DNA from: Clostridia bacterium
GTDB lineage: Bacteria > Bacillota > Clostridia > Christensenellales > Borkfalkiaceae
DNA length: 9,970 nt
Reading direction: 5' to 3'
NCBI GenBank assembly: GCA_029052615.1
Contig: JAIDIR010000310.1
Coordinates: forward strand, 1-9,970
Shown here: one piece after another, positions 1 through 6,905 of the stretch
How positions within the stretch are numbered: position 1 is the first letter of the stretch
Layout of the letters: the number at the start of each line of letters is the position of its first letter
The notes under the pieces: generated by a model
Told to the model about the DNA's origin: nothing
The model's input: the letters and a program-made list of their open reading frames with translations, nothing else
Databases searched by the model: none
Translations under genes and position numbers: made by a program

Positions 1-9
1 AAAGCGGGC

Positions 10-49
10 AACGAAAAAAGCGCGGGCGGCAATTTTTGCCGCCCGCGCC
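10..49. repeat. Direct repeat copy 1 (contains terminator hairpin)
   Basis: This 40-bp stretch is repeated at 993-1031. The copies share AACG, an A-run (six here, five there), a GC-rich inverted repeat and a final C. They differ by one A in the run and one C/G change (C30 versus G1012). Together they bracket the AT-rich XRE/lipoprotein cassette. They may be a dispersed terminator-type repeat of the host, or a junction left by insertion of the cassette. Confidence 0.8.
14..48 (-). terminator. Rho-independent terminator of the lipoprotein gene
   Basis: Positions 20-32 and 36-48 form a perfect 13-bp stem with a TTT loop. Read leftward, the stem is followed at once by six T residues (19-14), the classic intrinsic terminator layout. 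It lies about 80 bp past the stop of the leftward lipoprotein gene, so it probably ends that transcript. The right flank has no T-run, so rightward termination is less likely. Confidence 0.85.
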
Positions 50-129
50 GTGAACAAATTGTTTATACATTTCTATCAGTTGAAAAGTCCCACGCACTGC
101 AACACCACGCAGGCATTGAAAGCAAATTT

Positions 130-531
130 TTATTTTTTGAAAATAATATTCATCTCATCCAGACCAAGAGTAAGGGTATTGCCGCTAATTTTAGCTTCAT
201 ATTCAAATTCTTCCGCGTGTGCAAATGTAAGAAAATATTTGCCGTCCCTCTCTTTCCAAGCGCCACTCTCAGTATCTTCACCCCCAATAAAATTTACTTC
301 CATTATAAAAGTATTATCATCCTTCATATTAAGAACATAAAAATCCGAATCGACCGTTATACCCATATACTCGTCGCCTACTTTGATTTCTTCACCATAC
401 ATTGTAGCAGACGAAAACTTATAAGTACCCACCACGCTATTTCCTTCCGCACCGTCCGAGCATGCCGCAAGGCAAATGCACAAAGTAAGTACGGTAAACG
501 CCGTAACTATTGCCGAAATAATGTTTTTCAT
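130..531 (-). CDS. Small secreted lipoprotein, lipocalin-like beta domain
   Basis: This 133-aa protein has a type II signal peptide: a Lys at residue 2, a hydrophobic core at about 4-20, and a lipobox LAAC at 21-24. Cys24 should be lipidated and the mature protein anchored on the outer face of the cell membrane. The rest (about residues 32-133) is a run of short polar/hydrophobic strands with a GTYKF opening and a GxW motif. This resembles small lipocalin-like lipoproteins of Clostridia; the resemblance is from memory. The ATG at 531 is chosen because AAAGGAG (546-540) lies 8 nt upstream and the signal peptide begins there. It is transcribed away from the XRE gene, from a near-consensus promoter whose -10 lies inside a palindrome, so the XRE protein probably represses it. 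The ligand and role are unknown. A surface role in phage exclusion is possible but unproven. The gene is visibly more AT-rich than the phage operon. Confidence 0.85.
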   Translation of the reverse strand: MKNIISAIVTAFTVLTLCICLAACSDGAEGNSVVGTYKFSSATMYGEEIKVGDEYMGITVDSDFYVLNMKDDNTFIMEVNFIGGEDTESGAWKERDGKYFLTFAHAEEFEYEAKISGNTLTLGLDEMNIIFKK

Positions 532-568
532 TTTTGTTTCTCCTTTTGTTTCTTTTTGTGTAATATAT

Positions 569-587
569 TACTCACTTGCATTGAGTA
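569..587. promoter_or_regulatory. Palindromic operator, probable XRE repressor site
   Basis: TACTCA (569-574) and TGAGTA (582-587) are perfect inverted arms separated by 7 bp, giving a 19-bp site of the size expected for an XRE dimer. It covers most of the -10 element and the likely start point of the lipoprotein promoter, so binding should block that promoter. The longer half-site TGAGTAATAT appears exactly on the minus strand at 574-565 and again on the plus strand at 620-629. Confidence 0.65.
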
Positions 588-612
588 TATGCGTAACAAT
601 AGTAAATGTCAA
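584..612 (-). promoter_or_regulatory. SigA-type promoter of the lipoprotein gene
   Basis: On the minus strand, a perfect -35 TTGACA (612-607) is followed by a 17-bp spacer (606-590) and a -10 TATACT (589-584). The start point should fall near 577, giving a leader of about 45 nt that contains the AAAGGAG ribosome binding site. The promoter is close to consensus and should be strong when not repressed. Confidence 0.85.
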
Positions 613-618
613 GTATTT

Positions 619-645
619 TTGAGTAATATTTTTCCATAATATAGT
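619..645 (+). promoter_or_regulatory. Candidate xre promoter with operator half-site
   Basis: TTGAGT (619-624) could act as a -35 for TATAGT (640-645) with a short 15-bp spacer. CATAAT (635-640) is an alternative -10 without a clear -35. The half-site TGAGTAATAT (620-629) overlaps the -35, which fits autoregulation by the XRE protein. The exact elements are uncertain. Confidence 0.4.
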
Positions 646-670
646 AAACAATGTAAACGGAGCAAACGCT

Positions 671-994
671 ATGTATAGAATTACTCAATTGAGAGAGGAG
701 CGCGGATTGAGCCAACGCGCCCTTGCAAAAAAAATAGGTGCAAGTGCAAAAGCCGTAAACTTTTGGGAAAGCGGCAAAGTCGAGCCTTCCGCCAAATTTA
801 TTTGCGCTCTGGCAAACGAATTCGAAGTAACTTGCGACTACCTTCTTGCACGCGAGGACGATTTAGGAAACGTGAACGTTATGCGCGAACTGAGCGACAG
901 CGAACGATACTGGCTCTCGTATCACTCCAAGCTGTCACCCAAACAACGCGACGAAGCAATCAACTTTATGAATTACCTGATAAACAAAATATAA
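671..994 (+). CDS. XRE-family helix-turn-helix repressor
   Basis: This 107-aa cytoplasmic DNA-binding protein has an N-terminal HTH_3 (Cro/CI) domain at about residues 4-59. Helix 2 is SQRALAKKIG (14-23). The recognition helix begins about SAKAVNFWESG (25-35), and the domain ends with the usual CDYLL motif. The C-terminal ~40 residues are helical and probably mediate dimerisation. There is no peptidase domain, so it would not respond to RecA by self-cleavage as lambda CI does. ATG 671 is supported by GGAG (659-662) 8 nt upstream. It is divergent from the lipoprotein gene, and the palindrome between them is its likely operator. It could be a prophage-type repressor or the private regulator of a small cassette. 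Its stop codon overlaps the first bases of the direct repeat at 993. Confidence 0.9.
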   Translation: MYRITQLREERGLSQRALAKKIGASAKAVNFWESGKVEPSAKFICALANEFEVTCDYLLAREDDLGNVNVMRELSDSERYWLSYHSKLSPKQRDEAINFMNYLINKI

Positions 995-1031
995 CGAAAA
1001 AGCGCGGGCGGGAATTTTTGCCGCCCGCGCC
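993..1031. repeat. Direct repeat copy 2 (contains terminator hairpin)
   Basis: This 39-bp copy matches 10-49 apart from one missing A and one C-to-G change. It begins within the TAA stop codon of the xre gene. See the copy at 10-49. Confidence 0.8.
997..1030 (-). terminator. Terminator of the phage structural operon
   Basis: Positions 1002-1011 and 1021-1030 form a 10-bp GC-only stem with a short A/T-rich loop. One G-G mismatch lies just inside the stem, where copy 1 has a pair. Read leftward, the stem is followed by TTTTT (1001-997). It starts 6 bp after the stop of the last phage gene, so it should end the long leftward transcript. Rightward it is followed by CTTTATTT at some distance, so it may also end the convergent xre transcript. 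Confidence 0.8.
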
Positions 1032-1036
1032 CGCCT

Positions 1037-1534
1037 TTATTTGGTGAACGTGTAAAGATAATCGAACAACAGATTGTAGTACGTGCCCAGATAGTCCTGC
1101 GCGACCTTGTCGGTCCTCAACAACTCAAGGCGCTCGTCGGGGTCCTCGATAGTCATATAGTAATCCCTGACCTCGATGTACCTTTCCAGATAGGAAAGCT
1201 CGTAGTCGACGAGGTACGCCGAGTTGTCACTGCCGCTTCCGCCCGTTTCGTCGGGTGTGGTCGGCTCCCTGAGCGACATATTGAATATGAGCTGTTCCCT
1301 GAGTATTTCAACCTGGTATTCGTACTCCGCGGTAAGTTCCCTGGAAATCCTGCTGTATATGGTCGAGTTTTCCATACCGTTGGCATAGGTCAACCGCTTC
1401 TGCTCGGCAAGCTCGGCCTGCAACTTATGTTCAAGCTCGTTCTTCTTCTGCTGCGCCGTGCGCAAAAGCTTAAGCTGGACGGTTTCTAATTTTTCCGCCT
1501 CCTCCGCGCTTATGTCTATAATGTCGAATGTCAT
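1037..1534 (-). CDS. Coiled-coil phage protein, possible needle or plug
   Basis: This 165-aa protein is almost wholly helical in character. A charged heptad-like stretch runs from about residue 9 to 93, rich in Glu, Lys, Gln and Leu. A Gly/Ser/Thr/Asp-rich hinge follows at about 94-108, then a Tyr-rich second helical part (109-165). There is no signal peptide or membrane segment. ATG 1534 is preceded by GGAGG with 7 nt spacing and overlaps the previous stop as ATGA, showing translational coupling. It is the last gene before the operon terminator. In P22 the gene after the nozzle gene 10 is gene 26, a trimeric coiled-coil needle that plugs the tail. The position and helical nature fit that role, but no sequence signature proves it. 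It could equally be another virion or assembly protein. Confidence 0.6.
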   Translation of the reverse strand: MTFDIIDISAEEAEKLETVQLKLLRTAQQKKNELEHKLQAELAEQKRLTYANGMENSTIYSRISRELTAEYEYQVEILREQLIFNMSLREPTTPDETGGSGSDNSAYLVDYELSYLERYIEVRDYYMTIEDPDERLELLRTDKVAQDYLGTYYNLLFDYLYTFTK

Positions 1535-2811
1535 TTGCGCACCTCCCATTCGGCGGCAAGGCGGGTAACCGTGCCCGTGCCCCTTACGCTGAAGGTAAAG
1601 CTTACGCCCACCTCGCCGACGTATGTTCTGCCCGTGCGGTTGACCGTGCGCGTGCGCCCGTCGCAACGGATAATTATTTCAGAATTGCCCTCACCCTCCC
1701 AGGTGACGCATTTAAGCGTTTTCGTGCCCGTCGTCCCCAGGTCGATATCGCGCGAAATCCACACGCGGTTTTCGTCCTCCAACCCCGCGGTGAGAAGGCT
1801 GACCGTCGTGCTTCTGTCGCCCGCAAGACAATACAAGGCGTCGTCGGTTGTAAACAGCATATCGGCGCCCTTTGCAAAGTTTACGGTTGCGCCCGTCTGC
1901 GTGTCGTACTCTAAAAAACATTGCCCTTCGCCGTCGGTGCAGGTGATGTAGATATACCTGTTTTTAAACGCCGCCGTTCTTCCAAAGGAATAGTTCTTTC
2001 CGCACGTATCCACTTCGACGCGTGAAAGAGTGGTGCCGTCGTAAACGTGCAGGCCCTCCTCCGTGCACAGATAAAGCTTGCCGCCGACCACCACCGCGGA
2101 CTTATCCCTGACGGTTGGCAGGAATATGCTTGCGTACTGCACGAAACGGAAGTGGCGCGCGTCCGCCAGAGCGTTAAGAACGGTAATAGCCCTCTCCCTG
2201 ACGACGACCAGCTTTTCGCCCATCTCGACTATGCACATCGCCATGCCGCCGTCGGGACTTATGCGCATGTGCCCGCCCTGTTCAATGGCAAGCACCCAGT
2301 CGCGCAGGGCAAAGCCCGACCACCTGATGACGTACGAATCCTCCCTGTCGACGGCAAATATTCTGCCGCAGTGATAGACGCCGCCCGTCACCCTGTAAGG
2401 CAGCGTGTGGGTGCTGACCGTCGTGCCCTTGAATATGGCTATCTTGGTGCCGCCGATTGCCGCGTAAGTGGGTTCGTCGCCGTCCGCGCAAGCCACCACG
2501 AAGGGCGGATTGGGATTGAGCATCGTAGCCGTAGTAAGCTTGGCGTACTCGGTAGAGTTCCACCGTGCAACCTGACCCGCCTTGGTAACAAAGACCGAAA
2601 AGCCCAAATCCGAAAGATACTCCGAAAAAACCATATTCGCAATGCGCGTAAGCGGCACCACCGCCACGGGACAAAGCCCCGGCTCCAGCCCCTTTCCAGT
2701 CAGCCTGTAACCGAAACGCTCCCTGCTGAAATCCTCGCCGCCGCCTATGAGCACGGTCGTCCGCGCCTCGGTTTTCAGCCCCTTAAAGGAGTAACCGGCG
2801 CGCGCTTTCAT
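1531..2811 (-). CDS. Beta-propeller tail nozzle / head-closure protein (P22 gp10-like)
   Basis: This 426-aa protein is almost entirely beta-strand. Residues about 50-340 hold repeated short strand units, such as GGKLYLCTEEGLHVYDG at 243-259 and others of that pattern, typical of a propeller. A separate beta domain follows (about 345-426), starting SRDIDLG. P22 gp10 and T7 gp12 tail nozzles are also beta-propellers and sit directly after the adaptor gene, as here. The protein would extend the portal vertex and hold packaged DNA inside the head. ATG 2811 is preferred over the in-frame GTG at 2817, because GGAGG lies 5 nt upstream of the ATG, whereas the GTG overlaps the ribosome binding site. 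It overlaps the adaptor stop as ATGA. The family call rests on fold character and gene order, not on a catalytic motif. Confidence 0.7.
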   Translation of the reverse strand: MKARAGYSFKGLKTEARTTVLIGGGEDFSRERFGYRLTGKGLEPGLCPVAVVPLTRIANMVFSEYLSDLGFSVFVTKAGQVARWNSTEYAKLTTATMLNPNPPFVVACADGDEPTYAAIGGTKIAIFKGTTVSTHTLPYRVTGGVYHCGRIFAVDREDSYVIRWSGFALRDWVLAIEQGGHMRISPDGGMAMCIVEMGEKLVVVRERAITVLNALADARHFRFVQYASIFLPTVRDKSAVVVGGKLYLCTEEGLHVYDGTTLSRVEVDTCGKNYSFGRTAAFKNRYIYITCTDGEGQCFLEYDTQTGATVNFAKGADMLFTTDDALYCLAGDRSTTVSLLTAGLEDENRVWISRDIDLGTTGTKTLKCVTWEGEGNSEIIIRCDGRTRTVNRTGRTYVGEVGVSFTFSVRGTGTVTRLAAEWEVRK

Positions 2812-3437
2812 ATCCACCTCCTGGGCGGAATACGGTCCTTTACGGAACTGCGCGCAAGCAGATTTTCAATCTCGTTTCGGTACTTGCTCTCCCACGCGGA
2901 ATAGCCCGTACCGTCGCCCGAAACGAGGAAATATTCCGCCGCCATTCCGTACTCCACGAGGCGCGCGCTTACCGCAAACACGGGATAGAAAAACTCGTCG
3001 TCCTCCCCTAAAACGGGCGGAGCGTATTCGTAAAAAACGGTCACCTTTTTAGCCTTGGTATGCAAATAGTTGGGGGATATGTGCCACTCAACGGGGTTTT
3101 GCGCCTCGGTTACGCGGTTAATCTTCAACGGAGCCTTCAAAAAATCCGCAAACGCGTACGTTCCGTTTTCACTGCTCATCTCCTCCTCGGTGTCGAGTGG
3201 AAAGTAGCCGCGCGCAAGCTCGTCAAGCACGGCGTTGAGATAGGTTAAAAAAGCGCGTTTAAGGCGCTTGACCTCATCGGAAAGCACGGGCGTTTCAACC
3301 GCAATCTGTTCGCCGTCCGCCCCGTATTCGCCCTCCTGCGCCGCGCCGTCCGCGGCAGCCGCCGACTCTATCTGGTCGGCGGCGTCGCTTCTGCCTACAA
3401 GGCGCATTGCACTGCATATAACGTCTATAACTTTCAT
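2808..3437 (-). CDS. Head-tail adaptor (P22 gp4 / T7 gp11-like)
   Basis: This 209-aa protein has mixed helices and ends in PPRRWI, an ending seen in adaptor proteins of this type (recalled). Helices at about 1-16 and 52-77 flank an Ala/Gly/Glu-rich segment (about 19-48) that looks like a low-complexity insertion. A beta-rich part (about 105-140) and C-terminal helices (154-195) follow. The role would be a ring of subunits binding the portal after DNA packaging and joining the head to the nozzle. ATG 3437 has AAAGGAGG 4 nt upstream. The gene starts 17 bp after the coat gene stop and overlaps the nozzle gene by 4 bp. Residues 50-57 (PVLSDEVK) almost repeat residues 98-105 of the scaffold protein. 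Assignment is from gene order and general shape; a generic connector is the alternative. Confidence 0.7.
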   Translation of the reverse strand: MKVIDVICSAMRLVGRSDAADQIESAAAADGAAQEGEYGADGEQIAVETPVLSDEVKRLKRAFLTYLNAVLDELARGYFPLDTEEEMSSENGTYAFADFLKAPLKINRVTEAQNPVEWHISPNYLHTKAKKVTVFYEYAPPVLGEDDEFFYPVFAVSARLVEYGMAAEYFLVSGDGTGYSAWESKYRNEIENLLARSSVKDRIPPRRWI

Positions 3438-3454
3438 TGCGCCTCCTTTACCTT

Positions 3455-4606
3455 TTAAGATTTATCCAGCATAATCGCGCCCTGCGCAAAGGGCTTTTTG
3501 CATATGAGCTCGGCGTACTTTACGAGCGTTGCGGAGTAAGCCGCCTTGCCCGCAACCTGCTTTAAAATTCTGCCGCCCTCGTCCTCCAGCCACGCCCAGT
3601 CGCACAGCTGGTTCAAAACGAAGTCGTCGGTGTTGACGAAGTAAATTCTGTCGTCGGGACAGAACTTATCCGCGTACACGGGCACGTCGTTTATGACGAT
3701 GCTCGAATAGCCAGCCGCAATCTCCGCGGTGTTTACGATTCTGCGCGAGGAGGTCATAAGCTTGGCAATCTGCTTTCTCACCTTGTGGGAGCACAGTATC
3801 ATATTTATCTTGCCGTCGCTCGCTTCCTCCAGCCCGTCGATGACGTCGATAATATCGCCCTCGGTGAGCGAAGCCGCAACGCAGTGCTTGACGAAGGGCT
3901 TGAAATACACCTCCGTACTCTTGGCGTAGCCGTACAGATTTTCGCCGTCGAATATGCCCGAAAGACCGATAATTTCGTTACCCTCGGCGCCCGCAATGCA
4001 AATCTTTTCGCCGCCCGAAAAGGTCACGTTTTTACAGTCCGTATCCAAAGTGATAAGACCGTTTTCGGTATCGACCGCAGTCACGGTAGCGTCGAAAGCC
4101 GAAGCCGCGCCAACCGTTACCTTCAGACCCTTGAAAAAGCTCTTGGCGCTGTTTACGGTAAGCACAAAGTCCGACTTTTTGGAAAGCACGGTGCACAGAA
4201 GTCCGTTGCCGTCACCGTAGAGCATACGCGCGAAATTCGCCTTTGCGCCCGCAACCAGCCCCTCCATTTCGGCGTTAAGAAGGTTGACGAACGCGCCCGC
4301 GGCGTTGCCCGAAGCACGCATGGCCTTGTCCGAAATTTCAATGGTGCCGTAAATATTTTTGAGCGGCAGAGTCACGCCGTAGTATCTGTTGGAACGGGGC
4401 GAGGGCAAATCGCCGTCCTCCGCACCCGCAACCACGCCCGACATACCGCCCCTGGCGATTGCAAGCTTAACGTCCTTGCCGAAAACGTTTTCACCCGTCT
4501 TGGCTATGGCGTTGAAGAAGGGCGAAACCTCGCCGCTGAGCTGTGCGTTTACCGCGTCTAAATAGTAGTCCTTTAACGCCGCGTCGGCGTTTGCAATAGT
4601 AATCAA
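3455..4606 (-). CDS. Major capsid protein, HK97 fold (P22 coat-like)
   Basis: This 383-aa coat protein should form the icosahedral shell. The N-terminal arm (1-30) leads to an extended loop region (about 45-85). A long helix follows at about 101-130 (NLLNAEMEGLVAGAKANFAR). A beta-rich inserted domain at about 148-210 recalls the insertion domain of P22-type coats. Then come helix IDVIDGLEEASDG (253-265) and a C-terminal core that ends in conserved-looking beta segments. It has no protease domain and no obvious cleaved delta region, and a separate scaffold gene precedes it. The only start that fits is TTG at 4606, placed directly after the scaffold stop, with AAGGAGG (4621-4615) 8 nt upstream. 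TTG is unusual for what should be the most abundant virion protein. Confidence 0.85.
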   Translation of the reverse strand: MITIANADAALKDYYLDAVNAQLSGEVSPFFNAIAKTGENVFGKDVKLAIARGGMSGVVAGAEDGDLPSPRSNRYYGVTLPLKNIYGTIEISDKAMRASGNAAGAFVNLLNAEMEGLVAGAKANFARMLYGDGNGLLCTVLSKKSDFVLTVNSAKSFFKGLKVTVGAASAFDATVTAVDTENGLITLDTDCKNVTFSGGEKICIAGAEGNEIIGLSGIFDGENLYGYAKSTEVYFKPFVKHCVAASLTEGDIIDVIDGLEEASDGKINMILCSHKVRKQIAKLMTSSRRIVNTAEIAAGYSSIVINDVPVYADKFCPDDRIYFVNTDDFVLNQLCDWAWLEDEGGRILKQVAGKAAYSATLVKYAELICKKPFAQGAIMLDKS

Positions 4607-5083
4607 TCAGTTATCCTCCTTGTCTGAAAAAAGTTTTCCCGCAAGCGCGCCCGCCTCCCTTAAAGTAGTGGGTGTGCGCCTTTGCGCCGCAACCGCGCCG
4701 CCGCCCGTAACGAAGGGCACGCCGCGCCTTGCGCATACGCCGTTGAGATATTCCTCTATTACGGCGTTTTTGATTTCGTCGCTGAGCACGGGCTGAACGC
4801 TCTGCGCGTTTTCGTCCGTGCCCGTTAAAGCCGCCTGCGAGGGGGCTTCCGCGTTTGCCGCTTTCGTGTCGTTTGCGGTCGTTTCAATCCCCTTGTTCGC
4901 CTGCTTTTCTTCGAGCTCCTTCAGCCGCTGGCTGCGTCGGGTGAATTCGGCTTCGAGTGCCCGGTATGCTTCCGCCAGGGCCTTAACGTCTTTGAATTTG
5001 CCAAGCTCCGCCGCAGCTCCCTTTTCCTCCGCCCCTGCGGTGTCTGCCGTAACCTGACTTTGCACGTTCTGGTTATCCTTCAT
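4607..5083 (-). CDS. Capsid scaffolding protein
   Basis: This 158-aa, charged, Ala/Glu-rich protein lies directly before the coat gene, where scaffolds normally sit. Residues 1-27 are polar and disordered. Residues 28-62 (starting LGKFKDVKALAEAYRALEAE) form a predicted helix or coiled coil typical of small phage scaffolds. Residues 63-97 are a disordered Ala/Thr/Asn-rich linker. Residues 98-125 contain PVLSDEIK and a helix, and 126-158 are a basic Gly/Ala tail that may touch the coat. Its role is to guide coat subunits into a procapsid and then leave. ATG 5083 has GGAGG 6 nt upstream and overlaps the portal stop by 11 bp. It is about half the length of P22 gp8. The call rests on composition and position. 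Confidence 0.75.
   Translation of the reverse strand: MKDNQNVQSQVTADTAGAEEKGAAAELGKFKDVKALAEAYRALEAEFTRRSQRLKELEEKQANKGIETTANDTKAANAEAPSQAALTGTDENAQSVQPVLSDEIKNAVIEEYLNGVCARRGVPFVTGGGAVAAQRRTPTTLREAGALAGKLFSDKEDN
4615..4621 (-). promoter_or_regulatory. Ribosome binding site setting the TTG start of the coat gene
   Basis: AAGGAGG on the minus strand lies 8 nt before TTG 4606, inside the last codons of the scaffold gene. No ATG or GTG lies at a workable distance in the coat frame, so this site decides the TTG start. The scaffold TGA (4609-4607) and the TTG abut with no gap. Confidence 0.75.
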
Positions 5084-6905
5084 TTTTTACCTCCGAAATT
5101 TTATTTTTATGTTGGTTGAGATGTGCGCATATGCGCGCCTCCTGCTCGCCCGTCAGCTTTTCGGTCAACAGATACGCCGTATGCTCTTCAACGTGAACGG
5201 CGTGGTCGTCGTACTCCTTCAATTCAACCGCTCCGCCCTCTTTAAGCGCGGCGTTTTCTTCGGCGCTGCGCTGACGGTGCAGCTCGGTCATATCCCTTCC
5301 GCCCGTGTAGCCGTTGTAGCCCAGCGTCTTTAAAAGCTTGTCCTTGACCGCGGGCTTAATCCTTCCGTTCTCGTCCGAAAACAGCCCCTTGTCAATCATA
5401 TCGTAAATGGTAGCCATGCGCCGCGCGGGGGTCATATTTATGTCGCTGTCCGCTTCCAGCACGACGTCGTCGCCCGTTATGTCGCTGCCCTTGAAGCTCG
5501 TAGGCGAAAGCGTGTCGCCCGCCGTCGAAAACCTTATCAGCCGCACCGACGAAGCAAACTGTCTGTACAGGCGCAATATCATTTTGCCTATGCCCTTAAG
5601 CGCACTTTTAATCTGCTCGTAGCACACGTTCAGCCGCGCCTCGTCCTGCTCGATTATAAGCTGCAAGCCCGTTGCCGAGGTCACCGACGTGAACGCGTTC
5701 GCGCGCTGGGTTATGTCGCTGGTGCCCGAGATTTTTGCAAACTCCTCTTCCAGCCTCTGCTCCTCGACCGTAAACTCCGAAGGCACGGTGCCGAGGGTGA
5801 GCATTTCGGGCGGCGTTCCGCCCTGACGGTAGACTAAAATCTTGCCCGGCATAAGTCCGTCCTCCAGCAACTCGTCGGTGTCCACCGACCCCTCCTCGAC
5901 GGCAATCATACCCATTGCGATGCGGTTCAAAAATTCGTGCTTGCGGTTCTTTACCGCGTTGTACGCACGCTGAACGGGTATGAGCCTGTCGACTATGCAG
6001 GTGCCGAAAAAGGACCCCGCAAGCGGTATGCAGTACTGCACTACGAAGGGGTAAGTGCGCGTCGCGCTTTCGCCGTTGACGTAGGGCAGAGCGCCGTCGT
6101 AAAGCAGCTTGTCGCCCGCCACTATGGTCAGCCTCCCATCGGGATTTTCCGAATTGGGGCGGATATATCTTTCGATTACCACCTCGTAGCCGTGCTTTAC
6201 GGCGCGTTGGAACTTGCCGTGGGCGGACGACTGCGGATAGTCCTCCACGTCGCGCCCCGCAACCTTTACGCCGTACGCCGCAAATATATCCTCGGCGGGT
6301 ACCGCCCTTGCGTGTATCAAACTGGGCTGGTTTACAATGCTCTGTTCGGAGAGCGTGTCGGGATAAATTTCAAACGGTGAAACCACTTGCAATTTAACCT
6401 TGCCCTCCCTCACGCTCGCGCCGTCAAAGGTCTTGCCTATCTCGTTGCCCGCGTACGAATCCCATATCACCTTATAAAAGACCGTACCGCACGCCTCCGA
6501 CCAGACCGTCGCGGCGGAGATTGCCCCGTCCACGTCGCAGTCCTCGCACGTCGCCGACAAAATCGCCGAGGCAAGCTTTGCCGAACGCCTGTCGTCATCG
6601 TCCTCTGAAGCCGCCCTTACGGCAAGCTTGGGGCGTATGCCCGTCAGCTTGCAGCAACGCGTATCCACGGTGGGCGCAATGTGGTTGAACACGCGCTTTT
6701 CCTGCCAGTAATAGCCGCTCGCGTCGCCCTCTATTTCGCCCAGCGAATTGACGTCGCAATACTGGTTGCCGCTCAAAAAATTCATATTCAGCTGCCAGCC
6801 GCGCTCTATGCTCCGCCTTTCCTCCTGCCTTCTTTTAAAGTCCGCCTGAACATGAGCAACCAGCTCGGCCTCCTCCTTTAAAATCTGTTCTTCTCTTTCA
6901 GTCAC
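5073..6905 (-). CDS. Portal protein, P22 type
   Basis: This 610-aa protein should form the dodecameric ring at one capsid vertex through which DNA enters and leaves. The N-terminal helix (about 1-40) is highly charged. The core holds FLSGNQY and then VFNHIAPTVDTRC, a pattern seen in P22-like portals (recalled). The long internal helix region includes EQRLEEEFAKISGTSDITQRA (shortened here). The C-terminus carries a histidine-rich DDHAVHVEEH segment near the end, also usual for this family. The first possible start, GTG 6911, abuts the Shine-Dalgarno sequence, while GTG 6905 lies 6 nt from GGAGG, so 6905 is chosen. It overlaps the previous gene by 8 bp and the scaffold gene by 11 bp. The length is within the usual range for P22-type portals (gp1 has 725 aa). 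There is no sign of decay. Confidence 0.85.
   Translation of the reverse strand: MTEREEQILKEEAELVAHVQADFKRRQEERRSIERGWQLNMNFLSGNQYCDVNSLGEIEGDASGYYWQEKRVFNHIAPTVDTRCCKLTGIRPKLAVRAASEDDDDRRSAKLASAILSATCEDCDVDGAISAATVWSEACGTVFYKVIWDSYAGNEIGKTFDGASVREGKVKLQVVSPFEIYPDTLSEQSIVNQPSLIHARAVPAEDIFAAYGVKVAGRDVEDYPQSSAHGKFQRAVKHGYEVVIERYIRPNSENPDGRLTIVAGDKLLYDGALPYVNGESATRTYPFVVQYCIPLAGSFFGTCIVDRLIPVQRAYNAVKNRKHEFLNRIAMGMIAVEEGSVDTDELLEDGLMPGKILVYRQGGTPPEMLTLGTVPSEFTVEEQRLEEEFAKISGTSDITQRANAFTSVTSATGLQLIIEQDEARLNVCYEQIKSALKGIGKMILRLYRQFASSVRLIRFSTAGDTLSPTSFKGSDITGDDVVLEADSDINMTPARRMATIYDMIDKGLFSDENGRIKPAVKDKLLKTLGYNGYTGGRDMTELHRQRSAEENAALKEGGAVELKEYDDHAVHVEEHTAYLLTEKLTGEQEARICAHLNQHKNKISEVKNEG

Noticed and set aside
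130..994. Toxin-antitoxin pair (XRE with the neighbouring gene)
   Set aside because: The neighbour is divergent rather than co-transcribed and is a secreted lipoprotein with no toxin fold.
2047..2904. Long rightward open frame (285 codons) opposite the nozzle gene
   Set aside because: It is a shadow of the GC-rich leftward genes. It has no ribosome binding site, its composition is rich in Arg, His and Ala, and it spans two well-supported genes on the other strand.
3785..4561. Rightward open frame (258 codons) opposite the coat gene
   Set aside because: It is antisense to a clear capsid gene with a strong ribosome binding site, has no signal for its own translation, and reads as a low-quality His/Arg-rich protein.
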